DNA of 14,323 nucleotides from Planctomycetota bacterium (lineage in GTDB: Bacteria; Planctomycetota; Planctomycetia; Planctomycetales; Planctomycetaceae), in NCBI GenBank assembly GCA_003669575.1, contig QWOR01000137.1, forward strand, positions 1 to 14,323, written 5' to 3'. The notes under the pieces are model-generated. The model did no database searches. It saw only the letters and a program-made list of their open reading frames with translations, and was not told where the DNA came from. A program made the translations under genes and the position numbers. How positions within the stretch are numbered: position 1 is the first letter of the stretch; each line of letters opens with the position of its first letter. Below, piece by piece: positions 1 through 10,625 of the stretch.

Positions 1-87
1 AATCAGAGTGAAACCACGCGAATTTTTCTTACGAGTCAACACAGGAAATCTCCAACCAGAGGACGTGAACGAACACTCACCAAGAAT

Positions 88-103
88 GCGGTCGAATGAC
101 CGC
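88..103. other. Small perfect hairpin
   Basis: GCGGTC (88–93) and GACCGC (98–103) form a 6-bp stem with a GAAT loop on the plus strand. Neither side has a T-run, so it is not a convincing terminator. Its role is unknown. Confidence 0.3.
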
Positions 104-284
104 TTACACTCATGAGAACAAAGTGCACATGCTAAGTTATCCGCCCCGAATTGTCTCATCTACTCCGTAAATGGATTTCTCTCTCATTTTCTCCAAAAAA
201 CTTCTGACGCGTCGTGTGCGAAAGTGACCCTCCTGTCAGCGGAACCAATCCAGCAATTTGCGGAGATAAATCCAGCGTTATCAA

Positions 285-315
285 TCCCCTGAAATGGGGA
301 AGACGCTCTCCCCAT
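285..315. other. Overlapping, mutually exclusive inverted repeats
   Basis: ATGGGGA (294–300) can pair with TCCCCAT (309–315) as a 7-bp stem with an 8-nt loop. The same GGGGA can instead pair with TCCCC at 285–289 (5 bp). The two stems exclude each other. The element lies inside the gene-free stretch, about 255–285 nt downstream of the promoter-like site at 576–604 on the minus strand. No known riboswitch motif was recognised. Confidence 0.3.
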
Positions 316-575
316 GATTACAAGGAAAGCACCTTACGCTTCATCGACTTGCCGCAACCTCCAACCCTGCCGATGGACTTCCGTCTACATCGAGCATACC
401 ACTCACAGGCCTGGTGACCTCTCGGTCAGGAAGCAATGGAGACGGTTTACCGCTGCCAACCAGGACGCAAACCGATATGACGACACACCATGTCAGACAG
501 CGAGTCATTGACTTTCACCTTGCGGGACAAGTCCTCAAATGAATCGCACCAAATCTCCGACTATCATGTCAGCCG

Positions 576-604
576 AATTTAAAAAGGAAACTTGAACCGG
601 TCAA
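576..604 (-). promoter_or_regulatory. Candidate sigma-70-type promoter reading leftward
   Basis: Read on the minus strand, TTGACC (complement of 599–604) is followed after exactly 17 nt by TAAATT (complement of 576–581). This matches the consensus at 5/6 and 4/6 positions. It lies just past the rpoC terminator, so it could start a fresh transcript near position 569 that leaves the window. It is a pattern match only. Confidence 0.4.
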
Positions 605-651
605 AGAGGGATGGCCGCCTCATTGGCAAACCAGATAGATGCCAACAAAAA

Positions 652-675
652 CGCCCCCGGATCATTCCGGGGGCG
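652..675 (-). terminator. Rho-independent terminator of rpoC
   Basis: A perfect 10-bp, GC-rich inverted repeat (CGCCCCCGGA at 652–661 and TCCGGGGGCG at 666–675) encloses a 4-nt loop. On the minus strand it is followed directly by TTTTTGTTGG. It starts about 30 nt after the rpoC stop codon. The T-run is present only on the minus-strand side, which fixes the orientation and marks the end of this transcription unit. Confidence 0.9.
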
Positions 676-704
676 CGAGTTCATTCAGCGTTCACAGCTG
701 AGCC

Positions 705-5042
<4,338 letters not shown>

Positions 5043-5114
5043 TGCGATCTCCCGAACAAGGAGTGGAGTGATTCGGCTGGGTCAGTTCAACGTGATACAA
5101 GGCAGCGTGACAGG

Positions 5115-5155
5115 GGATGTCCGCCCCTGCCGCCCGAAAGCAGCAGGGGCCATCC
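5115..5155 (-). other. Stem-loop in the rpoB–rpoC spacer
   Basis: GCCCCTGC (5123–5130) pairs perfectly with GCAGGGGC (5143–5150). An outer GGATG/CATCC pairing (5115–5119 with 5151–5155) extends the stem across a 3-nt bulge. The hairpin begins 5 nt after the rpoB stop codon. There is no T-run after it on the minus strand, so it is unlikely to be an intrinsic terminator. A role in mRNA processing, in stability, or in blocking ribosome read-through into rpoC is possible. Confidence 0.55.
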
Positions 5156-5160
5156 GTGCG

Positions 5161-8100
5161 TCACACCTTGGCCTTTTCCAACTGCATGTTGAGACACAGG
5201 CCTCGAATTTCGTTGACGAGAACGTCGAAGCTGGCCGGGGTGCCTGCCTCGAGAGTGTTCTCTCCCTTGACCATCGACTCGTAAATCTTGGTCCGGCCCT
5301 CGACGTCGTCGCTCTTCACAGTGAGCAACTCCTGGAGGATGTATGCCGCACCGTAAGCTTCCAGTGCCCACACTTCCATTTCCCCGAAACGCTGACCGCC
5401 GAAGCGAGCCTTTCCGCCCAGCGGCTGCTGGGTGATGAGGGAGTAAGGACCGGTGGCTCGGGCGTGCACCTTGTCGTCGACCAGGTGGTGCAGCTTGAGC
5501 ATGTAGATGATGCCGACGGTCGTCTTCTGCTCCATGAGCTCGCCCGTACGTCCGTCATAAAGCTGCTGCTTCCCTTCTTCGGGGAGACCGGCTTCACGGA
5601 GACATTCGCGGATCTGCTCTTCGGCAGCACCATCGAACACCGGGCAGATTGACCGGTAGCCCATCTTGGCACCAGCCCAGCCCAAGTGGGTCTCAAGGAT
5701 CTGTCCCACGTTCATACGGCTCGGCACGCCGAGCGGGTTGAGCACGATGTCGACTGGCGTTCCATCGGGCAAGTAGGGCATATCCTCGATCGGCAGGATC
5801 TTCGAGATCACCCCCTTGTTCCCGTGACGACCGGCCATCTTGTCACCGACCGAGATCTGCCGCTTCGATGCGACGTAGACCTTGACCATCTGCAGCACGC
5901 CGTTCGGCAATTCATCGCCGCGCTTCATGCTATTCATCTTCAGATCAGCTTCATCGATCACATCGACGACCAGCGGCCAGCTGTCCTTGATGAGCTTGCG
6001 GGCATCGGCCTGCTTCTGCGGGCTGCGAACGTCGAGCGATTCGAAGTAGGTCTCAAATCGGCGGGCGAATTCCGACAGGAACTTGTGATCGTCGACCGAA
6101 CGCAGTTCGCGTCCATCTTCATCAGTCGTGTGCTTGCCAAGTACGCCATCGAGTTCCGCGACGAATTCGAGGAACTTTTCGGCGACTCGCGTGTGACCAT
6201 CCTGCTCGACCTTCTTGACGTCCTGGTCGAACTTCTTCTTGTCCGCTTCGTTGAGGCTCATCCGACGCGAGAACTTCTCGGTGTGGATGACAATGCCTTC
6301 GATTCCCGACGGAACTTCCAGCGATTCGTTCTTCACGTCTTCGCCAGCCTTACCGAAGATCGCATGCAACAGCTTTTCTTCGGGGGTCAGTTCGGCCTTG
6401 GCTTTCGGAGTCACCTTACCAACCAGGATGTCTCCCGGTCGGACGCGGGTTCCGACGTGCACAATGCCGTTGTCATCGAGATGGCGGAGGGCCTTTTCAC
6501 TGACGTTCGGGATGTCACGGGTGAACTCTTCGCGGCCCAGCTTGGTTTCTCGAATTTCGACATCGAACTCGTCGATGTGGATCGAGGTGTAAACGTCTTC
6601 CTTCACCAGACGCTCGGACAGAATGATGGCGTCTTCGAAGTTGAAGCCTTCCCACGACATGAACGCGACAAGCACGTTACGTCCGAGAGACAGGATGCCG
6701 TCGCGGGTGGCGGCGGTGTCGGCGATGATCTCGCCCTTCTTGACGCGCTGGCCGAGCTTGACCAGAGGCTTCTGATTCAAACAGGTCCGCTCATTCAAGC
6801 CGGTGAACTTCCGCAGAACGTACTTTTTGCCTTCGATCTCGATGCGGTTCGCATCGACGTAGGTGACCTTACCAGCACGGTCGGCCCGCGGAGTCATACC
6901 CGAGTACCGCGGAACTTCGTCTTCCATCCCCGTGCCGACCAGTGGCGGCTCGGTGATCAGCAGAGGCACGCCCTGCCGTTGCATGTTCGAACCCATCAAT
7001 GCGCGGTTGGCGTCGTCGTGTTCGAGGAACGGAATCAACGCCGCCGAAATACCGACCATCTGAGCAGGGGCCACGTCGATGTACTGAATGGCCTTAGACT
7101 CAACCCAGTGCACGTCGTTGTGCCAGCGGGCCAGACAGCGTTCGGCAACGATCTTGCCCTTTTCCACGTGCGTGTCGGCCGGAGCCACCATCACGTTGGC
7201 TTCTTCGTCGGCGCGCAGCCATTCGATCTCTTCGCCGATCTTGCCGTTATGCACCTTACGGTAAGGGGAGATCAGGAAGCCGTAATCGTCGACCTTGGCA
7301 TAGATGCTGAGGCTCGAGATCAGACCGATGTTCGTACCTTCGGGCGTCTCAATCGGGCAGATACGGCCGTAGTGCGAGATGTGAACGTCGCGGACTTCAA
7401 AGCCCGCACGCTTCCGGTTCAGACCACCAGGTCCCAGGGCCGACAGACGACGCTCGTGGGTAAGCATCGAGAGCGGGTTGGTCTGGTCGACCACCTGGGA
7501 GAGCTCGCTACGACCGAAGAAGTATTCAATGGCCGCCGAGACGCTCTTCGGATTGATGAGCGAACGCGGGCTCATTTCCTGAACGTCCTTCATCGCCATA
7601 CGCTCAGAGACCGTACGACGCAGCTTCAGGAAGCCCTTGCGGATTTCTTCCGAAGCCAGCTCGTCGATCGTACGCAGCCGACGGTTACCGAGGTTGTCGA
7701 TATCGTCGACATGCGCACTCTGATCGCCCACGCGGAGCTTGATCAGGTAACGGATCGAATTGATGAAGTCTTCGGCCCGCAGGGTCATTTCGTCGTCAGG
7801 AATATCCTGACCAAACTTGCGGTTGATACGGAACCGGCCAACGCGACCGAGACGGTATCGGTTAACGTCGAAAAACTTTTCACGGAACAGGTCGGTGGCC
7901 TTCTCCAGCTGAGGAGGATTGCCAGGACGCAACCGCTGATAGATCTTGAGCAGAGCCTCTTCGTGGCTGCTGGTCGAATCTTCCAGCACGCTGTTGATGA
8001 TCATCGGGTCTTCGACCTTGCTGATCCCCTCAACCTGCTTGATGCCCGCTTCGACAATTTCAGCTGCGGTCGACTTCGTGATGCGATGGCCGCATTCCAC

Positions 8101-8871
8101 GATCACTTCGCCGAGACGGTCTCCGCTCGGGTAGACAACGTCATCAGCTGCCCATAGACCGACGAGCCCTTCCGCCCCGACCTTGGACACCTTCAGCGAC
8201 TGAACATCGTAGAAGAGCTTGAGAAGTGAATGACTCGAAGTGTACTGTGCATCCATCGCCCGCAGCAGCGTCATCGCCGAGAAGCGACCACTCTGGTCGA
8301 TACGAACGCCAAGTGTTTCCTTCTTGCTGACGACAAACTCGATCCAGCTTCCGCGCTCTGGAATCACGCGGCAGGAATAAGTCCGACGCTCACCCGGTTC
8401 CTCAGACTTCACAAAGTCGACACCAGGCGACCGATGCAGCTGGGAAACGACGCACCGCTCTGCACCGTTGACGATGAACTCGCCGCCGCCCAGCATGATC
8501 GGAATATCACCGAGGTAGACTTCTTCCTCGATCGGTTGCTCTTTCACCAGTCGCAGCCAGATGCGGAAAGGCATACCGTACGTCAGGCGCAACTGACGGC
8601 ATTCGGTCGGGGTGTATCGTGGCTTGCCCAGCTCGTACTTGACGTACTCCAGCCGAAACTGCTGATCATTGCTGACCACGGGGAATACTTCCCGCAGGAT
8701 CTCTTCCAGACCTTGACCTCGACGTTGATCTGGACGACGATCGAGCTGGAGAAAGCGTGCATACGACTCGGTCTGGATCTGGGTCAGATCCGACAAGTCG
8801 AACCCTCCCTGCAGTGTTCCAAAGTTCCGGACAGTCGAAGACTTGATGTAGCGTTCTGAAGGAACCGGCAT
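5161..8871 (-). CDS. rpoB: DNA-directed RNA polymerase subunit beta
   Basis: This is the second catalytic subunit of RNA polymerase, 1236 residues and complete. The rifamycin-pocket region spans about residues 453–490 and runs on into RRLSALGPGGL and ICPIETPEG. Asp462, His472 and Ser477 correspond to E. coli Asp516, His526 and Ser531 and are of the sensitive type, but other pocket positions differ (see findings). The segment SVGDKMAGRHGNKG near the C-terminal third carries the conserved active-site lysines. About 115 residues (roughly 870–985) lie between HTEKFSRR and DELPNGVLQ, where some bacteria have the SI2 (beta-i9) insertion. The E. coli-type SI1 insertion is shorter. The ATG start has GAGG 8 nt upstream; the stop is TGA. 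It follows rplL after an unusually long 507-bp gap. Confidence 0.98.
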   Translation of the reverse strand: MPVPSERYIKSSTVRNFGTLQGGFDLSDLTQIQTESYARFLQLDRRPDQRRGQGLEEILREVFPVVSNDQQFRLEYVKYELGKPRYTPTECRQLRLTYGMPFRIWLRLVKEQPIEEEVYLGDIPIMLGGGEFIVNGAERCVVSQLHRSPGVDFVKSEEPGERRTYSCRVIPERGSWIEFVVSKKETLGVRIDQSGRFSAMTLLRAMDAQYTSSHSLLKLFYDVQSLKVSKVGAEGLVGLWAADDVVYPSGDRLGEVIVECGHRITKSTAAEIVEAGIKQVEGISKVEDPMIINSVLEDSTSSHEEALLKIYQRLRPGNPPQLEKATDLFREKFFDVNRYRLGRVGRFRINRKFGQDIPDDEMTLRAEDFINSIRYLIKLRVGDQSAHVDDIDNLGNRRLRTIDELASEEIRKGFLKLRRTVSERMAMKDVQEMSPRSLINPKSVSAAIEYFFGRSELSQVVDQTNPLSMLTHERRLSALGPGGLNRKRAGFEVRDVHISHYGRICPIETPEGTNIGLISSLSIYAKVDDYGFLISPYRKVHNGKIGEEIEWLRADEEANVMVAPADTHVEKGKIVAERCLARWHNDVHWVESKAIQYIDVAPAQMVGISAALIPFLEHDDANRALMGSNMQRQGVPLLITEPPLVGTGMEDEVPRYSGMTPRADRAGKVTYVDANRIEIEGKKYVLRKFTGLNERTCLNQKPLVKLGQRVKKGEIIADTAATRDGILSLGRNVLVAFMSWEGFNFEDAIILSERLVKEDVYTSIHIDEFDVEIRETKLGREEFTRDIPNVSEKALRHLDDNGIVHVGTRVRPGDILVGKVTPKAKAELTPEEKLLHAIFGKAGEDVKNESLEVPSGIEGIVIHTEKFSRRMSLNEADKKKFDQDVKKVEQDGHTRVAEKFLEFVAELDGVLGKHTTDEDGRELRSVDDHKFLSEFARRFETYFESLDVRSPQKQADARKLIKDSWPLVVDVIDEADLKMNSMKRGDELPNGVLQMVKVYVASKRQISVGDKMAGRHGNKGVISKILPIEDMPYLPDGTPVDIVLNPLGVPSRMNVGQILETHLGWAGAKMGYRSICPVFDGAAEEQIRECLREAGLPEEGKQQLYDGRTGELMEQKTTVGIIYMLKLHHLVDDKVHARATGPYSLITQQPLGGKARFGGQRFGEMEVWALEAYGAAYILQELLTVKSDDVEGRTKIYESMVKGENTLEAGTPASFDVLVNEIRGLCLNMQLEKAKV

Positions 8872-8935
8872 GTCAAATCCTCACAAAGCATCTGGTGGGC
8901 AATCACATGACCCACGGAAAGCAAGTGTCCTAGCC

Positions 8936-8962
8936 GTCCGCGAATCCCATATCGACGCGGAC
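8936..8962 (-). other. Inverted repeat in the rpoB leader
   Basis: GTCCGCG (8936–8942) and CGCGGAC (8956–8962) form a perfect 7-bp GC-rich stem with a 13-nt loop, about 65 nt upstream of the rpoB start. No T-run follows it on the minus strand. It may be a structural part of the rpoB 5' leader. Confidence 0.4.
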
Positions 8963-8996
8963 CCAATCAGCTCAAGCCAATCTCTGGCGAGCCGGT

Positions 8997-9030
8997 ATTG
9001 CAGACAGGCAGGTTCAACCTGCATGTCAAT
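8997..9030 (-). other. Inverted repeat in the rpoB leader
   Basis: The core GCAGGTT-C-AACCTGC (9008–9022) is a 7-bp inverted repeat. Flanking ACA/TGT and ATTG/CAAT pairings extend the stem imperfectly to 8997–9030. A TTGACA hexamer on the minus strand (complement of 9024–9029) overlaps the outer arm, but no good -10 box lies at the right distance, so I do not call a promoter here. Confidence 0.35.
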
Positions 9031-9211
9031 CTCGTGACGCGAACCGACAATGAGCTGGCGACGGAACGCATCATCAAGTTATAGAGTCGCAAGGAGCCAT
9101 ACTCCTGAACAAGATGCCTGCCGGGGGCCACAGCAAACACCGATAGAAACTGCGACATGACAACAGCCTAACTCGCACAGAGTGCTCTAAGCCGCTACAC
9201 CGCAAGACAAA

Positions 9212-9270
9212 GCGAAACAACACGAGAGGTGTCGACAGTTACGCCACACCTCTCGTGGATCGTGTTTCGC
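9212..9270 (-). terminator. Long hairpin with T-rich flank between rplL and rpoB (candidate attenuator)
   Basis: CACGAGAGGTGT (9221–9232) pairs perfectly with ACACCTCTCGTG (9246–9257): 12 bp, 13-nt loop. Beyond a small asymmetric internal loop, GCGAAACA (9212–9219) pairs perfectly with TGTTTCGC (9263–9270). On the minus strand the inner stem is followed by TTGTTTCGCTTTGTCTTG, T-rich but interrupted. This fits a partial terminator or attenuator upstream of rpoBC. Alternatively the long duplex could be an RNase III processing site. It begins about 20 nt after the candidate promoter. Confidence 0.6.
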
Positions 9271-9291
9271 GAATCCTGCACTCCATCGCCG

Positions 9292-9332
9292 AATACAGAG
9301 TATCCACGTTGGAGTCGTCAACGTCAAGTCAA
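9292..9332 (-). promoter_or_regulatory. Candidate rpoBC promoter(s) with tandem TTGAC hexamers
   Basis: On the minus strand three TTGAC hexamers are stacked at 5–6 bp steps (complement of 9327–9332, 9322–9327 and 9316–9321). The second has GATACT (complement of 9299–9304) at exactly 17 nt; the third has TGTATT (complement of 9292–9297) at 18 nt. Each matches the -35 consensus at 5/6 positions and the -10 consensus at 4/6. Predicted initiation near 9285 would put the long hairpin at the very start of the leader. This is pattern evidence only. Confidence 0.45.
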
Positions 9333-9335
9333 GAG

Positions 9336-9375
9336 GAATTTGGAGAGAACTTGAGTGCCAAACCCTCTCAAATTC
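9336..9375 (-). other. Stem-loop immediately after rplL
   Basis: GAATTT (9336–9341) pairs with AAATTC (9370–9375) and GAGAG (9343–9347) with CTCTC (9365–9369): 11 bp with one bulged base and a 17-nt loop. It starts 3 nt after the rplL stop codon. There is no T-run after it on the minus strand, so it may stabilise the 3' end of the rplJL message more than terminate it. Confidence 0.45.
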
Positions 9376-9378
9376 TGA

Positions 9379-9780
9379 CTACTTGATCGTGACAGTACCA
9401 CCAGCTGCAGTGATTTCGGCCTTGATCTTGTCGGCATCTTCCTTGGAAACGCCAGTCTTGATCGTCTTGGGAGCCCCTTCGACCAGATCCTTGGCTTCCT
9501 TCAGACCCAGACCAGTGATGGTCCGGATGACCTTGATCACTTCCAGCTTCTTCTCACCGAAGGTTGCCAGAATGACTTCGAATTCGGTCTGTGCTTCGGC
9601 AGCTGCGGCAGGAGCAGCTCCAGCAGGAGCAGCGACAGCGATTGCTGCGCCAGCAGCTGGCTTAATACCGTGAACTTCTTCGAGGTAATCGGCCAGAGCC
9701 TTCGCCTGCAGCAAGGTCAGGCCAACAATCTTGTCACCAAGTTCCTTGGTGGTTGCATCAAATTCACGGGCTTCGGACAT
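9379..9780 (-). CDS. rplL: 50S ribosomal protein L7/L12
   Basis: This is the stalk protein that recruits and stimulates translation GTPases such as EF-Tu and EF-G. It has 133 residues, slightly longer than the usual ~120–125. The N-terminal dimerisation helices span about residues 10–38 (LTLLQAKALADYLEE). An Ala/Pro-rich flexible hinge covers about 40–63, and the globular C-terminal domain, with EKKLEVIKVIR and GLGLKEAKDLVE, runs from 65 to the end. Its base AAGGTVTIK is typical. The ATG start has GGAG about 10 nt upstream and the stop is TAG. It lies 117 bp after rplJ, whose product anchors the L7/L12 dimers on the ribosome. Multiple copies are needed per ribosome, so differential expression from rplJ or rpoB is expected. 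Confidence 0.98.
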   Translation of the reverse strand: MSEAREFDATTKELGDKIVGLTLLQAKALADYLEEVHGIKPAAGAAIAVAAPAGAAPAAAAEAQTEFEVILATFGEKKLEVIKVIRTITGLGLKEAKDLVEGAPKTIKTGVSKEDADKIKAEITAAGGTVTIK

Positions 9781-9857
9781 TGGAAAGTTCTCCAGGAAAT
9801 CGAGCAGACTTCTGTACTCTCAGAGGCTGCAAAGACACACGAAACGTTGTTCCAGAC

Positions 9858-9897
9858 CCCGCAACACGCTGGGCAGGCTATTTGAGCAGGCTGCGGG
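9858..9897 (-). other. Possible stem closing the rplJ–rplL spacer
   Basis: CCCGCA (9858–9863) and TGCGGG (9892–9897) could close a 28-nt loop starting at the base after the rplJ stop codon. It is a short stem with a large loop, so the support is weak. It could affect the relative yield of L10 and L7/L12. Confidence 0.2.
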
Positions 9898-10428
9898 TTA
9901 CTCAGCTGCGGAAGACTCTGACTTGTCGGCGATGGACTCGATCTGACCAGCAAGATAGCCACCTGTCCCCAGGAGAGCTCCTGCAATCCGGGCTCCAGGA
10001 GCCAGGATCATCCCGGCGATCTTGGCAAGCAGCTCCGGACGTCCCATGCTCTTGCTGAGGCTGGTCACCCCGGCGGTGTCCAGAGACTGACCATCAACAG
10101 TCCCGCCGCGGATCTCAAGATCTTTGTACTCTTCAGAGATCTTGACAATCTCGCGAGAGAGTGCCACCACATCTTCGCCGCCCCAGACGACAACCGTCGG
10201 ACCAGCGAGGAGAGAATCGGCACCAGAAACCCCGGTTTCACGCAGAGCCACTCGCACGAGCGAGTTCTTGACCTGCAGAACCTTGATTCCTTTCTTACGA
10301 AGGGCAGACCGAAGAGCACCATCCTTGACGGAACCCAACTTGGATGTATTGAGCACCAGCAAGTCGCGAGCACCATCCAGTTCAGTCCGGATCGTGTCAA
10401 TCATCAGCCGCTTGACAACTTTGCTCAT
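9898..10428 (-). CDS. rplJ: 50S ribosomal protein L10
   Basis: L10 binds 23S rRNA and carries the L7/L12 dimers through its C-terminal helix, forming the stalk base with L11. This protein has 176 residues, a usual length. The N-terminal RNA-binding domain has SKVVKRLMIDTIRTEL and the central KKGIKVLQVKNSLVRVAL, and VVVWGGEDVVALSREIV follows. The C-terminal part, from about residue 128 (GRPELLAKIAGMILAPGARIAG), ends in the presumed L7/L12-binding helix and an acidic Ser/Glu/Ala tail. The ATG start has AGGTGA 3 nt upstream; the stop is TAA. The 197-bp leader upstream is rich in inverted repeats, and L10 or L10–L12 autoregulation on such a leader is known in other bacteria. Confidence 0.97.
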   Translation of the reverse strand: MSKVVKRLMIDTIRTELDGARDLLVLNTSKLGSVKDGALRSALRKKGIKVLQVKNSLVRVALRETGVSGADSLLAGPTVVVWGGEDVVALSREIVKISEEYKDLEIRGGTVDGQSLDTAGVTSLSKSMGRPELLAKIAGMILAPGARIAGALLGTGGYLAGQIESIADKSESSAAE

Positions 10429-10625
10429 ACGTCACCTGTGTCCACCAACCCGGTCTGAGAACTTACAGATTCTCTGGCCGACTTGCGTCGTCCCGGCCCG
10501 GCGATTCTCAAATTGTTCTGACATCTTCCAGTGCTCCCTGATCAGGAACACCACACTTGATCTCACGCAGATCATTGAGACAACTCACGCCTGGCGGCAC
10601 TCCAGCCAACCAGACTCCTGTAGTG
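10429..10625 (-). promoter_or_regulatory. Structured leader upstream of rplJ (possible L10-type autoregulatory leader)
   Basis: The 197-bp rplA–rplJ gap holds several inverted repeats: GATCT/AGATC (10559–10563 with 10569–10573), the palindrome CCTGATCAGG (10537–10546), GGCCG/CGGCC (10476–10480 with 10494–10498) and GAGAA/TTCTC (10457–10461 with 10470–10474). Many bacteria have a structured L10 leader here that binds the L10–(L12) complex. I cannot confirm the kink-turn consensus by eye, so this rests on position and repeats. No convincing promoter was seen. Confidence 0.3.

Larger units (their letters stand above)
1..640. other. Non-coding stretch downstream of the rpoC terminator
   Basis: No reading frame here looks like a real gene on either strand: the frames are short, rich in Pro, Arg, Ser and His, lack a convincing ribosome site and resemble no family I recognise. 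What can be seen is a promoter-like pair on the minus strand at 576–604, a pair of overlapping inverted repeats at 285–315, and a small hairpin at 88–103 (GCGGTC, GAAT loop, GACCGC). No tRNA, rRNA, tmRNA or RNase P signature is apparent. It may be the leader of a gene that begins left of the window, or it may hold a small RNA. Confidence 0.6.
8872..9378. other. Long rplL–rpoB intergenic region
   Basis: This 507-bp gap contains no supported protein gene. In transcription order (right to left) it holds a stem-loop just after rplL (9336–9375), tandem TTGAC hexamers with candidate -10 boxes (9292–9332), a long hairpin with a T-rich flank (9212–9270), two smaller inverted repeats (8997–9030 and 8936–8962), and the rpoB ribosome site. 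A 63-codon frame at 8967–9158 on the minus strand lacks a ribosome site and any family resemblance. The E. coli rplL–rpoB spacer also has an attenuator and an RNase III site, so a similar regulatory role is plausible. Confidence 0.7.

Noticed and set aside
214..511. Two overlapping frames (67 and 65 codons) on the plus strand in the gene-free left end
   Set aside because: No ribosome site, low-complexity Pro/Arg/Ser/His composition, and they overlap each other in different frames. Typical chance frames.
5686..8157. Open frame of 823 codons on the plus strand, antisense to rpoB
   Set aside because: It lies fully inside rpoB, is rich in His, Asp, Val and Arg, has no family resemblance and no ribosome site. 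It follows from the codon bias of rpoB leaving the opposite frame open.
9001..9029. TTGACA (complement of 9024–9029) as a second rpoB promoter
   Set aside because: The hexamer 17 nt downstream is TGTCTG, a poor -10 box, and the TTGACA is part of an inverted repeat.
8967..9158. 63-codon frame on the minus strand in the rplL–rpoB gap
   Set aside because: It has no Shine-Dalgarno site, no recognisable motif, and it overlaps the inverted repeat at 8997–9030. It is more likely part of the rpoB leader.
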